Source: Planctomycetota bacterium
GTDB lineage: Bacteria; Planctomycetota; Planctomycetia; Planctomycetales; Planctomycetaceae
NCBI GenBank assembly: GCA_022600195.1
Contig: JAHZKX010000051.1
Span: 62,001 to 126,000 of the forward strand
DNA length: 64,000 bases
Direction of reading: 5' to 3'
Each line of letters begins with the position of its first letter. The stretch's first letter is position 1. The position numbers and the translations under genes were made by a program. Of this stretch, positions 15,903 through 25,612 are shown piece by piece. The notes below the pieces were generated by a model, which had not been told where the DNA came from, made no database searches, and saw only the letters and a program-made list of their open reading frames with translations.

Positions 15903-17904
15903 GGTTCTCTCCCTTCAATTCGACGATCCGTTGTTCTTCAGGAATCCATGTCGCAGAAAGTTGCACCACACTCGAAATAATGGCGGCCCAACATAAAGCT
16001 GCCGAAACGGGAAACGCCCAGACTGCCGTGATCACATAAGCGGTAAATACTGAAATTAGTACTGAAGAGACCTTGAACTTCCGCGGTCGAAAAGAATCAG
16101 CGTGCCACCACCAGCGACGAAAACAAAATAACATTCCGAAGAATATTGAATATCCTATCAGACTGGGCTGTCCGTTATTAAGAGTCAGGGCATAGGGACC
16201 AATCACATTAAAGAATGGTCTCAGACGCAGAGACGCTTCTTGCGAATTCGCGACAGTCGTCAACAGAACGTCTGATTGAATCAAGAAGATGATTGCTCCC
16301 ACAATAACTCCTGATGCCAGCCAGATGATACGTCGCGTGCTGTTATCGAAGGATTTTCCTTCGGTCATTTTTGCCACCAGCAAAACACTCCAGGCCGCAA
16401 CGATTGCCCCGGAAGTCAACAAGGCAAAAGGTGCAAAGTCAGTGCCATTCCAGAAACCTTCAGCTATCGCCCCATCAGTAAAACAGAGTATCCCGGCCAC
16501 AATGACCAGAGTGCAGATGACTGCTTTCACCATGGAAACAGATAAATCATAGAACCGACTTGGATACGAAATCGATCGCGGAGTTTTTGGCGTCAATGAT
16601 CGGGAATAGTAAGGTTTTCGACGATGCTGCTCTCGCACACGTCGACGCTGTTCTTCCGCTTCCTTACGTGACTGATCTCGAAAGGCGCGGGTCTCTTCCA
16701 ATTTTTGCTGATGATATTCTTTTGCATCTTGATGCTCTTGTGTTTTTTCTCCCTGATCCCAGAGGTCACTGATCGGAGGTGGGCCTTTTACTAAGGCAGC
16801 AAAACTTTTTCCAAATAATAGTTGCCCTCCCTTGCCGAATAATGCCACTCCCCCACAAGAGAGTACCGCCACAATTACCAACAGAACGACTGGTATACCG
16901 CCACCAACGAAAAGTAAGAAAAATAACAAGCCGCATAGAACCAGGGGAATTGACATCTTACCGAAAACGGAACCCATCCCCTTTGAGTGAGTGTCTTCAT
17001 ACTCTCGATTAAGGTTGTGAGACTGGTTGGAGCTTGATGTTTGTATTCGATCTACTGGTGTCTCAAAGGAATTTTCAGGAATTTCTGTGTGCGTTTCACG
17101 CTGAAACAGGGCGTGCTCGAATTGCTGCTTGAAATCTTTGATATCGGCAATTCGTTTCTGAGGATCTTTTTCCAGGGCACGACCTACGACAGCACGCAAA
17201 TGAGCGGGCAGACGATTCAGGTCTGGTTTTTCGGAAAGATGTTTCATCAGGATTTCTGCCGTCGATTCACCTTCGAAGGGAACGACTCCAGTAATCATCT
17301 CATAAACCATGACCCCCATAGCGTATACGTCAACTTCTTTTCCGTAGCGGCCTCGTGCGACTTCAGGCGCCATATAATACACGGTGCCCACACTTTGTGT
17401 ATTGGCACTGCGGCGGCTATGGGTAATAAACTTCGATAACCCCACATCACCAATTTTAACAATCTCTCCATCACGAAACACATTCGAAGGTTTCAAATCC
17501 CGATGAACAAGACCGCGACTATGCAGGTACGAGAGTCCTTCTGAAATGCCTGACAACCAATACCGAACCTGTTCCATTGGCATCCCGTTCGGATTTTGGT
17601 GTAAGGCTTTATCAAGACCCTGGCCGGAGACATATTCCATCACCACCCAATGGTCACCATCCCGGTCTGTCTTCACATCAAAGATTGTGACCAGATTTGG
17701 ATGACTCAGATTCAGACATTGGGTTACGCCACGTAATTCAATGTCCATATTCTGCTGCAGAAGTTTTAATGCTACCTCTTTACCGGAATCGCTCAGTGCA
17801 TAATACACCTCACCAAATCCGCCCCGATCAATGGCGCGTTTGATCGTAAATCCTTCTAAAGGTTTCGATTCCGGTGCGAAGGTGAATTTCATGACCCATT
17901 CCAT
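15895..17904 (-). CDS. PASTA-less Ser/Thr protein kinase (Hanks type), membrane-bound
   Basis: The 669-aa protein starts with a complete kinase domain: GGFGEVY loop, catalytic Lys47, HRDLKPSN with catalytic Asp136, and DVG (153-155) in place of the usual DFG, then APEVARGRYGKEVDVYAMG. After ~280 residues comes a charged linker and two groups of membrane segments (about 315-365 and 465-650). The kinase faces the cytoplasm. It is probably regulated by the membrane part or by the co-transcribed protein at 14985. The DVG change keeps the metal-binding Asp, so activity is still expected. Confidence 0.9.
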   Translation of the reverse strand: MEWVMKFTFAPESKPLEGFTIKRAIDRGGFGEVYYALSDSGKEVALKLLQQNMDIELRGVTQCLNLSHPNLVTIFDVKTDRDGDHWVVMEYVSGQGLDKALHQNPNGMPMEQVRYWLSGISEGLSYLHSRGLVHRDLKPSNVFRDGEIVKIGDVGLSKFITHSRRSANTQSVGTVYYMAPEVARGRYGKEVDVYAMGVMVYEMITGVVPFEGESTAEILMKHLSEKPDLNRLPAHLRAVVGRALEKDPQKRIADIKDFKQQFEHALFQRETHTEIPENSFETPVDRIQTSSSNQSHNLNREYEDTHSKGMGSVFGKMSIPLVLCGLLFFLLFVGGGIPVVLLVIVAVLSCGGVALFGKGGQLLFGKSFAALVKGPPPISDLWDQGEKTQEHQDAKEYHQQKLEETRAFRDQSRKEAEEQRRRVREQHRRKPYYSRSLTPKTPRSISYPSRFYDLSVSMVKAVICTLVIVAGILCFTDGAIAEGFWNGTDFAPFALLTSGAIVAAWSVLLVAKMTEGKSFDNSTRRIIWLASGVIVGAIIFLIQSDVLLTTVANSQEASLRLRPFFNVIGPYALTLNNGQPSLIGYSIFFGMLFCFRRWWWHADSFRPRKFKVSSVLISVFTAYVITAVWAFPVSAALCWAAIISSVVQLSATWIPEEQRIVELKGENHV

Positions 17905-18047
17905 CCGTTAAACAACGTAGCTGTTATACGGTAAACAATTTAGTGCTGTATTTTGAAAGCATGTATTTTCATACACACCAAGCATGATTATTGACTATTA
18001 TTTAACAACGTTCGAAAAGTCGCCTTGGATCTTTTTATTTTCGATTT

Positions 18048-18284
18048 CTACTGTCCCGTTTGCTTAATTCGTTCCGGGCGACGTATAAAGTAATAGAGCA
18101 ATGCCCCAATACCCGTGAATGCGATCACTAATCCCCAGATGATTTTATCGTTGCCCGTCGATGGTTCGTTCTTGAGACAGTCGATGAGCATCCAGACCCA
18201 AAATACAAAACATAAGATGCTAAAAGCAGTCGCAATTAAAAAAAACAATATCCCAATCAATGCACCCATTATTCCAACTTCCAT
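18048..18284 (-). CDS. Small membrane protein, PLDc_N-like
   Basis: A 78-aa protein (or 73 aa from the second ATG at 18269) with two membrane helices joined by a WMLIDCLKNEPSTGNDKIIW segment, the pattern of the phospholipase D N-terminal-like family PLDc_N. It ends in a basic RRPERIKQTGQ tail. The role of such single-domain proteins is not established. It lies between the kinase and the FHA-like gene, on the same strand. Confidence 0.7.
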   Translation of the reverse strand: MEVGIMGALIGILFFLIATAFSILCFVFWVWMLIDCLKNEPSTGNDKIIWGLVIAFTGIGALLYYFIRRPERIKQTGQ

Positions 18285-18324
18285 AATTTCTTATTCTGTT
18301 TGCGCGAGTAATACCCCAACTTGT

Positions 18325-18996
18325 TTAAGCAACAACCTCCCAGCGAAAACGTAGCTCGGGACCACTGACAAGAGAACCTGGGGTTAAAACGGCTCCCTGA
18401 GATGCAGCTTCCTGATTCGCAAATATTTTCAGTTTCGAACGACATAAAATCTGATCGCCCTGGCGATACAAAATGACCGTACCCGGCCAATCGTGACACA
18501 CAACATGATTTTCACTGGATGGACCGAGCAAACAAGTCTCCGCCAGTAAAACGATCCCATCAATACGCTGTTGCGGCTGATGATGGCTTGTTAATTCCAA
18601 ACATGCAGAAGCACTTAATACTGTTGGTTGCCTGAATGTTATGACAGTTTCTGCATTCAGTCTAAGCTCTGCCTGATCGCTCAGCAAGACGCGATCGTTG
18701 ACAGGACGCTGATTACAAAAAATGGGGGCTTTCGCTTCCAGAAAATAACTTTCACCTGAACGCGTTATTGAAGCATGGTGCCGTGAGAGATTAGCCAGTA
18801 ACGATAAATCAGCCCATGCGGATCCCAGGCATCCTACGGTGCCGGGTTCTCCCGGGCCACCAATTTTCAAGGTCTCCTGTAGATAAACCAGATAGGTTCC
18901 CACACCATCAATCCACAGCAGATAACTCGAACCAACGACAGGTTTTGTCGCTGGAATCTGCCTTTGATCGTTTGATGATGAAGTGAAGAAACCCAA
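18325..18996 (-). CDS. FHA-like phosphopeptide-binding protein
   Basis: The start is placed at TTG 18996 because AGGAGA lies 7 bp upstream; an in-frame TTG at 19032 is the alternative. The 223-aa protein contains LSRHHASITRSGESYFLEA, FCNQRPVNDRVLLSDQAELRL, the SxxH and N motifs of an FHA domain, and a second, weaker copy in its C-terminal half. FHA domains bind phosphothreonine, so it may read out the kinase encoded upstream on the map at 15895-17904. No membrane segment or signal peptide is seen. Confidence 0.68.
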   Translation of the reverse strand: MGFFTSSSNDQRQIPATKPVVGSSYLLWIDGVGTYLVYLQETLKIGGPGEPGTVGCLGSAWADLSLLANLSRHHASITRSGESYFLEAKAPIFCNQRPVNDRVLLSDQAELRLNAETVITFRQPTVLSASACLELTSHHQPQQRIDGIVLLAETCLLGPSSENHVVCHDWPGTVILYRQGDQILCRSKLKIFANQEAASQGAVLTPGSLVSGPELRFRWEVVA

Positions 18997-19213
18997 GGTC
19001 TTTCTCCTGAGTACACATGACAAGGAAGACAAAGCTGTAAACGGTTTAACTCTTTATTTTAACGAATGATTCCAAGAATTGGTCTAAAAGAATCTGATTT
19101 TTCGCTGATGATTTTGATCATTTGATAATCTGGCACGGGGCAGGCAGCCTCGCTTGAAGGCGAAAACTACCTGCCACCACTCGCGCCAATGCTTCATATC
19201 CACACCTGAGTGA

Positions 19214-20020
19214 TTATTGAACAGCGACTCGGTCGCCAGTCTTCAATTTGAAGTATTCATCCATTTGCTTTACCACATCCCGTTTTTTCTCAACTTTTGT
19301 ATCAACGGGAATCAAGCCTGTAAACTTCCCTTCAGCATCCAGAAGCTTTTCTTTGACATCAAGCTGCTTGTTCAAGTCTTTGATCAGACTCTTGGCTCGC
19401 GTTAACTGTGAATTATCAATTTCCAGATTACTGACCGTTTCGGCAGCCTGGACAGATTTCAAACGTGCTTCCAGTTGTTCGATCTGCACTTCCATATCCA
19501 TCTTTGCAGATAGCATATTTTCAAGCTTCTCGCGATTGGCGTCTAATGCTTTTTCACGTGCTTTCAAAATCTGAGTATTACGTTTGACTGTGTCCGTCGC
19601 CATTTTAAAACGGTCAAACCGCTGTGACAAATCGTTGCGAACTTCGTCTTTGGTGTATGTTCGACTTGCATACACAAATTCAGTGTCATTCGACTCCAAA
19701 TCGGAACGCAGGGTAAACATTGCTTCTTTTTGTTGCTTCATCGCCAGTTCAGATTCATGAATTTCATTTTGCAGCGATTCCACATCAACCTGCTGTTCGG
19801 CAATCACATGCATACAACGTCTGATATCAGGAACCAGATCTTCTACCATTTTCCGTGCCCGTTCCACTTCAAAGTCAACGGGGACTTCCGCTTTGACCGC
19901 CTGTCTCACTGAGTTTCCGGCTGTTTTCATATAGCTCACAACATCTCGGCCAAACACGAAGGTACCCAACGTGGCCAGCACTGCCGCACCTATCACAAAT
20001 TTCTTACAGAAAAATACCAT
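19214..20020 (-). CDS. Membrane-anchored coiled-coil protein
   Basis: Start ATG 20020 has GGGAG upstream. One N-terminal membrane segment (residues ~6-25) is followed by about 170 residues of strong heptad pattern (ARKMVEDLVPDIRRCMHVIA to KQLDVKEKLLDAEG). The extracytoplasmic or periplasm-like compartment would hold the coiled coil. It resembles PspA-like or spacer proteins in shape only. Function unknown; no obvious operon partner. Confidence 0.72.
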   Translation of the reverse strand: MVFFCKKFVIGAAVLATLGTFVFGRDVVSYMKTAGNSVRQAVKAEVPVDFEVERARKMVEDLVPDIRRCMHVIAEQQVDVESLQNEIHESELAMKQQKEAMFTLRSDLESNDTEFVYASRTYTKDEVRNDLSQRFDRFKMATDTVKRNTQILKAREKALDANREKLENMLSAKMDMEVQIEQLEARLKSVQAAETVSNLEIDNSQLTRAKSLIKDLNKQLDVKEKLLDAEGKFTGLIPVDTKVEKKRDVVKQMDEYFKLKTGDRVAVQ

Positions 20021-20149
20021 TGTCCACACTCCCTCAACAAATATTCGATTCGGAACAGTAGGCCAAACCGATCGGCCACGTCACTGTTAGTTATTCGCCA
20101 TGGGATGTCTTATATTGAAACATTTTCAAAAAGATTTTCCATAAAACAA

Positions 20150-20190
20150 AAAACGCCGTATCCCATTGATTTACAATGAGATACGGCGCC
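20150..20190 (-). terminator. Terminator of the dipeptidase gene
   Basis: CGCCGTATC (20154-20162) pairs with GATACGGCG (20180-20188), with extra CAT/ATG pairing inside. On the minus strand it is followed by a T-rich run, which fits termination 27 bp after the dipeptidase stop. Confidence 0.88.
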
Positions 20191-20216
20191 ATCTATTTTA
20201 CTCGGTCCAGACAAGA

Positions 20217-21305
20217 TTAGGTTGATTGAGCCGGTAATGCCTCGCTGAAGAAATCGATAAAGTTCTGAGACATGATGCCTTTGATATCCTCTGAACTGTA
20301 TCCTCGTTTTTCGAGAATCTCTGCAAACATTTCCAGATCGGCAATCGTATCCAGATCGTGGGGTGTCTGTTCCTTCCCGAATCCACCATCCAGGTCTGTT
20401 CCCATCCCACAATGCTTTGCATTACCGGCCAACTGACAAATGTGATCGGTATGGTTGGCAATATCTTCAACAGAGGTTGTCGCCGGATCGGAAACGCCAA
20501 TGGTCCATCCCGGTTTAATCATCCAGTTATCGAAGGCACACCCAATGACTGCTCCCCGTTCAATCAAGGCTTTGATTTGCTCATCCGTCAATTGACGATC
20601 CGCGTTGACGAGTGATCGACAGTTATGATGGCTGGCTAAAACAGGCCCCTGGTAAACATCCAACGCTTCCCAGAATGATTGATCTGCCAAATGAGTCACA
20701 TCCAATATCATGCCGACCCGGTCCATCTCTTTCAATAAAGCCGGTCCCTGTTCTTTGAGTCCCCCTTCACTGCCCGTACCATAACAATAGGGAGCGGGAC
20801 CATAATGTGCAGGTCCTAAAATTCGGAGACCCGCATCAAACCAATGCTCAATCTGTTCGGGCGAGAGAATTGGAGGAGAACCTTCCATACTGACAATAAA
20901 TCCAATCGGTATGGAACTCCCTTCAGCACGTGCAGAATCTTCATTGGTCTCCCATTCCGCAACATGGCTTTGCAACGTGCTACTATCGGAAATTTCTCTT
21001 AACACACCTTTTTCTACCATCGCGCGGTAATAAGCCAGTTGTCCCATCGCTACACCGTAGGCGGCTTCTCTTGATTGATAGTGACTTAAAGGAGCATCTT
21101 TACGATTTAATCGAGGTAGCAGTGTAGATATCGTGACTCCAACGCCCCCTTTGCGTAAAGCATGCCAGGAGACCGTGGCTTCGCCTGGAATAATGTTTTC
21201 AAACTGCCTTTCAAATTTACGAATTTCACTGACGGGTAATTCCAGATCCCGGTTCCATTCACAGGCATTCCAGGCCATATCAAGGTGCGCATCAAAAATC
21301 AGCAT
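20217..21305 (-). CDS. Membrane dipeptidase-like protein (peptidase M19)
   Basis: A 362-aa protein with the M19 signature: FDAHLDMAW at the N-terminus (metal-binding His and Asp), SMEGSPPIL with the bridging Glu, DVTHLADQSFWE and SHHNCRSL with two metal-binding His, and GMGTDLDGGFG near the C-terminus. The family hydrolyses dipeptides using two zinc ions. No signal peptide is present, so it is cytoplasmic. Its own terminator follows. Confidence 0.9.
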   Translation of the reverse strand: MLIFDAHLDMAWNACEWNRDLELPVSEIRKFERQFENIIPGEATVSWHALRKGGVGVTISTLLPRLNRKDAPLSHYQSREAAYGVAMGQLAYYRAMVEKGVLREISDSSTLQSHVAEWETNEDSARAEGSSIPIGFIVSMEGSPPILSPEQIEHWFDAGLRILGPAHYGPAPYCYGTGSEGGLKEQGPALLKEMDRVGMILDVTHLADQSFWEALDVYQGPVLASHHNCRSLVNADRQLTDEQIKALIERGAVIGCAFDNWMIKPGWTIGVSDPATTSVEDIANHTDHICQLAGNAKHCGMGTDLDGGFGKEQTPHDLDTIADLEMFAEILEKRGYSSEDIKGIMSQNFIDFFSEALPAQST

Positions 21306-21379
21306 GAGTTCATCAATCCTGAAGTAAGGGAGGTTTGATCGTTTAAGATCATTTCATTAATTAAAAGCCAAGAAATCTA

Positions 21380-21859
21380 TCATGTCGAGGAAGGAGTTTC
21401 AGGGCCGGTAATTACATCGGACGAGCCACAGCAACAGATACCTGCAGCAAGAGTAAACCAGCCCACAATAAACAGCGTACCTCCAATCGGGGCGATCGCT
21501 CCCCAGAAAGTCTGGCCGCTTAATGTTAAAACGTAAAGACTGCCGGAGAAAAAAATAATCCCCAGCAGGAAACACCAGCCTGCAATATTCAAAAGTTTTT
21601 TCTTTCGTGAAGTCAATCCCGAAAATCCAACCAGCAGTAAAGCCAGTGCATGATACATTTGATATTGTGCGCCGGTTTTAAAATCATTCAAATATTTTTG
21701 AGAGGCCGGAACTTCTTTTCCTGCTACGATTTTTACCTGCCCTGCATATTTCTCTGCGAAATAGCCATCGAGTCCATGTGCGGCAAACGCGCCCAAAATC
21801 ACAGAGAAGCCTGCCAGAACTGCTCCAATGGTAGACCAGTTGAATGAGCAACAAGACAT
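21380..21859 (-). CDS. DUF423 (YgdD/TMEM256-like) membrane protein
   Basis: A 159-aa protein with four membrane helices and the family phrase ILGAFAAHGL near the N-terminus, a QYQMYHALALLLVG helix, and a central GIIFFSGSLYVL helix. An extra charged insert of ~20 residues (YFAEKYAGQVKIVAGKEVP) lies between helices 1 and 2. Function of the family is not known. It is the last gene of the minus-strand group 23555-21380. Confidence 0.85.
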   Translation of the reverse strand: MSCCSFNWSTIGAVLAGFSVILGAFAAHGLDGYFAEKYAGQVKIVAGKEVPASQKYLNDFKTGAQYQMYHALALLLVGFSGLTSRKKKLLNIAGWCFLLGIIFFSGSLYVLTLSGQTFWGAIAPIGGTLFIVGWFTLAAGICCCGSSDVITGPETPSST

Positions 21860-21910
21860 CAGTGTATCTCCGAATTCAGAATAAATTCAACAACTCAATT
21901 TCAGCATATA

Positions 21911-22492
21911 TTACAATTCGATTTTCGTTCCCAGCACATCTAAAAATGCTGCCAACCACTGGGGATGGGCAGGCCAGGCGGGTGCAGATACAAGATTTCC
22001 ATCTACGTGCACACCATCGATGGGTGTCTCGACATAAGTACCACCAGACAAATTCACTTCCGGGGCACAGGCGGGATATGCGGTACAACTTTTTCCTTTC
22101 AGAACTCCGGCTGCTGCCAACAACTGCAAACCATGACAGATGGCAGCTATGGGTTTATCGGCTTCGGAAAACAGTCGGGCGATTTCCAATACACGTTCAT
22201 TCAGACGGATATATTCCGGAGCACGTCCACCGGGAATCAACAAGCCTGTATAATCATCCGGATTCACATCAGAAAATGTCGCGTTCAGGGTAAAATTGTG
22301 TCCCCGTTTTTCGGAATAGGTCTGATCCCCTTCGAAATCATGTACCGAAGTCCGAATGGTTTCACCAGATTTTTTATCCGGACAAACCACATCGACCTGA
22401 TAACCCACCATCTGTAACGCTTGAAAAGGGACCATGATTTCATAGTCCTCTACATAATCTCCTGTGAGAAACAGGATTGATTTGATTGCCAT
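21911..22492 (-). CDS. DJ-1/PfpI family protein
   Basis: ATG 22492 follows GAGGGAGAAG. The 193-aa protein has the PfpI fold: [14 protein letters not shown] with the acidic residue that contacts the active cysteine, [14 protein letters not shown], and [14 protein letters not shown] with the nucleophile Cys. Members include intracellular proteases, deglycases and chaperones; the exact reaction cannot be told from sequence. Confidence 0.88.
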   Translation of the reverse strand: MAIKSILFLTGDYVEDYEIMVPFQALQMVGYQVDVVCPDKKSGETIRTSVHDFEGDQTYSEKRGHNFTLNATFSDVNPDDYTGLLIPGGRAPEYIRLNERVLEIARLFSEADKPIAAICHGLQLLAAAGVLKGKSCTAYPACAPEVNLSGGTYVETPIDGVHVDGNLVSAPAWPAHPQWLAAFLDVLGTKIEL

Positions 22493-22517
22493 TATGTCTT
22501 CTCCCTCTTGTGATGCT

Positions 22518-23396
22518 TTATCCGGCCAGCAAAAAGACCAGACGGGTTCCAATCATAAGAGCCACCGACAGTAATAACCAGCCTAACTGTTTCCTTAACT
22601 GCAAGCCTTTGAGTCGAGCATTCAGATCAGAACCCAGGCGGGCTCCTACCGTTCCGCCCACCAGTAAAGCGATTACAATTATGATACTGATATTTCCATG
22701 CCAGGCGTGCGCAATCGTTGATTGAAAAGCGACAATCCAGACAATGACCAGGCTACAGGTTATAGCACGATGTGTAGTGATTCCCAGCCCTAGAATCAAT
22801 GTGGGTAATAACAGAATTCCACCACTGATACCTAATAAACCCGATACGAAACCGAGCCCCAGTCCAAACCAGGCAATCAGGGGTAGCGAAATTTTCCCAT
22901 CAAATAATTCGGGAAACCGTGCCAGAGGGGGGAGCTGAAAACGGTCTTTAAAAACCGCTCCCGTAAGTTCAGCATCAGAATGGTGGGCACTTCGTAAAGA
23001 AAGTACTCCCAGCCCCAGCAACATCAAAAAATAGAATACCAAGACAACCAGATCAGCTACGATGATTGTCTTCCCATTGATGCTGATAGCCGCCAGTTCT
23101 TTGGCATGCTCCAGAATGCTCGTACCAGCGATGACTCCTAGTAACAAACCACCGGTGATTACCAGTGGAAACGATAAATCACGGACTTTGATTTTTCGCG
23201 CCAGCAGCGAAGTCGTTGCTGGTCCCAAAACCTGACAGGCACTGGCTCCTACTGCCAATTCCATCGGAATGCCCAAGACAATATTCAATATGGGGACTAA
23301 TAAAAAACCTCCACCAACACCAAACATTCCCGCCAGGAAACCTATCAGGCCTCCGGCTAAAGAAATTGTAATAAAATCGATTAATCCGAAGCCCAT
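22518..23396 (-). CDS. TauE/SafE-type sulfite/anion exporter
   Basis: A 292-aa membrane protein with about eight helices and the family's N-terminal [19 protein letters not shown] motif, repeated in the second half as [17 protein letters not shown]. The family exports sulfite, sulfoacetate or related organic anions. It is expressed with the 48-aa gene just upstream (12 bp) and probably with the DJ-1 gene downstream (25 bp). Confidence 0.9.
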   Translation of the reverse strand: MGFGLIDFITISLAGGLIGFLAGMFGVGGGFLLVPILNIVLGIPMELAVGASACQVLGPATTSLLARKIKVRDLSFPLVITGGLLLGVIAGTSILEHAKELAAISINGKTIIVADLVVLVFYFLMLLGLGVLSLRSAHHSDAELTGAVFKDRFQLPPLARFPELFDGKISLPLIAWFGLGLGFVSGLLGISGGILLLPTLILGLGITTHRAITCSLVIVWIVAFQSTIAHAWHGNISIIIVIALLVGGTVGARLGSDLNARLKGLQLRKQLGWLLLSVALMIGTRLVFLLAG

Positions 23397-23408
23397 TCTC
23401 TCGTCGCC

Positions 23409-23555
23409 TCAGATTTGATAGTCGGGGAAAATATAGTCGTCATCAGAGCGATTTGAAGAACGATCCTGCCACAAATTAAAAAGCCAGTTGACAATCACTC
23501 CCCACAGAACGGGAATAATAATGCAGGCAATGATAAAGAAAATCTTGTCTAGCAT
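23409..23555 (-). CDS. 48-aa membrane protein upstream of the exporter
   Basis: An open frame from ATG 23555 to TGA 23409 encodes MLDKIFFIIACIIIPVLWG and so on: one membrane helix (residues ~4-27), a Trp/Asn-rich stretch and a charged C-terminus (RSDDDYIFPDYQI). AAAGG lies ~10 bp upstream and the stop is 12 bp before the exporter start, so co-expression is likely. It could be a small subunit or modulator of the transporter, although no family is recognised. Confidence 0.65.
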   Translation of the reverse strand: MLDKIFFIIACIIIPVLWGVIVNWLFNLWQDRSSNRSDDDYIFPDYQI

Positions 23556-23748
23556 TCGTTTGGCCTTTGCAGAGTTAAGGTTGGTGTGCCTTGTGTTTAG
23601 AGGCTGACCGCCATTGCTGTCAAGAGTTAGAACCCGCTTCCCTGAAATTGGCGTCTGATCTTAGTTGTTTTTTCACAACTTTTATGAGAGCATGTACGTT
23701 AGTGGATCAATTTCTTTTTACGTGAAAACAGCAAAGGAACTTGAGCGG

Positions 23749-24879
23749 ATGGGGGAATCGTTGTCTGAAGCGGATCAAAAACTTCTCGACCAGATTCAAT
23801 TGAATCTAATTCAAGGTGTGGGGCCGCGCATCCGTCGTAATTTACAAGAGCATCTCGGTTCCGCTTCTCAAATCCTGAAAACATCCCGACAAGAACTTTT
23901 AAATATCCCCGGCATCGGCACGAAACTCGCTAATGCAATTATTTATCGATCAGCTAAGTCGACCGCTGAAGAGGAATTGAAACGTTGTCGGGAGAACGGG
24001 TATCAGATTCTTTCTGAAGACCAGGATCATTACCCAACACTGTTGAGAGAAATGCCTGACCCCCCTTCACTACTTTATTGTAAAGGAAGCCTGTTGCCGG
24101 AAGACGAATTGGCGGTTGCCATTGTCGGTTCGCGCAAATGCACAATCTATGGATTACAACAGGCAGAAAAAATAGCCGGCGTTCTGGCACGCGCCGGCAT
24201 CACGGTTGTCAGCGGCCTGGCACGAGGCATCGACAAAGCCGCGCACCAGGGAGCACTCAAAGCAGGTGGAAGAACCATCGCAGTCATGGCAACCGGGCTA
24301 TCACATATTTACCCTCCCGAACATCAGGATCTTTCAGAGGAAGTTGTCAACCAGGGTGCGCTCGTCACTGAATTCCCCCTCGATCAAGCCCCGGTTGCGG
24401 GTCTGTTTCCACAACGAAATCGCATCATCAGTGGCCTCTCAATGGGAGTTGTTCTCATCGAAGCAGGTCGCAAAAGTGGTGCGCTCCACACCGCACGACA
24501 CGCTTACGAACAGGGTCGGGAAGTCTTCGCGGTTCCTGGGCGCATCGACCATCCTGCCAGTGCCGGCTGTCATGATCTGATTCGTGATGGCGCCATGCTT
24601 GTGCGAAGCGTTGAAGACATTCTGGAAGGCCTCGGCCCGGCAAAGACCCCTGTGATGACAGCCCAAAACCGGCAAGTTCATACTCCTCGCGAGCTATCAT
24701 TGAGTGAATTTGAACGGGATATCCTGAATCTGGTCACACTGGAACCACAGCATCTTAACGAAATTGTACAGTCCAGCAGTCTTGATTCTTCACGAATCCT
24801 TTCTACACTCACAATTCTGGAAATGCGAAAGGTGGTCAAACGGCTGCCCGGTGGTTATCTGGTGAGAGCCACCAGCTAA
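23749..24879 (+). CDS. dprA: DNA-processing protein DprA
   Basis: The 376-aa protein starts at ATG 23749 (AAGGA upstream). It has an N-terminal helix-hairpin-helix region (IQGVGPRIRRNLQEHLG, NIPGIGTKLANAI), a central Rossmann fold (AIVGSRKCTIYG, VVSGLARGIDKAAHQGAL, FPQRNRIISGLS, VIEA-like GVVLIEAGRKSGALHTA), and a C-terminal winged helix. DprA loads RecA on incoming single-stranded DNA during natural transformation. This copy looks intact, whereas comM in the same window is broken. Confidence 0.94.
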   Translation: MGESLSEADQKLLDQIQLNLIQGVGPRIRRNLQEHLGSASQILKTSRQELLNIPGIGTKLANAIIYRSAKSTAEEELKRCRENGYQILSEDQDHYPTLLREMPDPPSLLYCKGSLLPEDELAVAIVGSRKCTIYGLQQAEKIAGVLARAGITVVSGLARGIDKAAHQGALKAGGRTIAVMATGLSHIYPPEHQDLSEEVVNQGALVTEFPLDQAPVAGLFPQRNRIISGLSMGVVLIEAGRKSGALHTARHAYEQGREVFAVPGRIDHPASAGCHDLIRDGAMLVRSVEDILEGLGPAKTPVMTAQNRQVHTPRELSLSEFERDILNLVTLEPQHLNEIVQSSSLDSSRILSTLTILEMRKVVKRLPGGYLVRATS

Positions 24880-24927
24880 TCAATACCAAAATACAAACCA
24901 ACCAATAAATTGAGTTCTCTCACTATC

Positions 24928-25611
24928 ATGAATATTGCCTCTGAAGACACCATTGCTGGTCAAGCTGTTTACTCAAAAAAAATGTTATCCGTCTACGATC
25001 TCTGGGTACTGGGAGTCTCCAATTCTCTGATCTGGAAATGTCGCACAAAAAATATTCTGCGCTGGTTGAATCAGAGCCTGACCGCCAACCATCTGGATGT
25101 CGGCGTGGGAACCGGTTATTATTTGGACCGCTGCTCATTCCCGACTTCTAAAATCAGACTCGGCTTGCTCGATTTGAATCCCAATAGCCTGGAAGCCACA
25201 GCACATCGAGTCAACCGTTACACACCTGAAGTCTACCAGTCAGATATCCTGCAACCACTGCCCGAACAACTACAGCGGTTTGACTCAGTCAGCTTGAATT
25301 ATCTGCTGCATTGCCTGCCCGGCGACCTCATATCGAAAGCTGTTCTATTTGACCATTTGGAATCCTGGTTGAATCCGGGCGCCATTATTTCCGGCTCGAC
25401 CATTTTACATGCAGGTGTGCCCCGAGGTCTCTCTGCCCGGCGTTTAATGCAGTTTTACAATCAAAAGCAAATCTTCAGTAATACCTTTGATAGTCTGGAT
25501 GAATTACAATCTCAACTGACAAGTCGATATACTGATGTGGAAATCAATGTCATTGGCTGCGTCGCTCTCTTCCGAGCGTTATACAACCCCACACCATCGA
25601 ATATTGAGTGA
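24928..25611 (+). CDS. Class I methyltransferase
   Basis: A 227-aa protein from ATG 24928. SAM motif I is HLDVGVGTGYYLDRC (residues ~56-70), with the acidic end of strand 2 in LGLLDLNPNSLE and motif post-I FDSVSLNYLLHCLPG. No membrane segment. Its TGA is 1 bp before the start of the DUF455 gene, so the two are translationally coupled. The substrate is unknown; similar to methyltransferases of pigment or lipid pathways by pattern only. Confidence 0.8.
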   Translation: MNIASEDTIAGQAVYSKKMLSVYDLWVLGVSNSLIWKCRTKNILRWLNQSLTANHLDVGVGTGYYLDRCSFPTSKIRLGLLDLNPNSLEATAHRVNRYTPEVYQSDILQPLPEQLQRFDSVSLNYLLHCLPGDLISKAVLFDHLESWLNPGAIISGSTILHAGVPRGLSARRLMQFYNQKQIFSNTFDSLDELQSQLTSRYTDVEINVIGCVALFRALYNPTPSNIE

Positions 25612-25612
25612 T

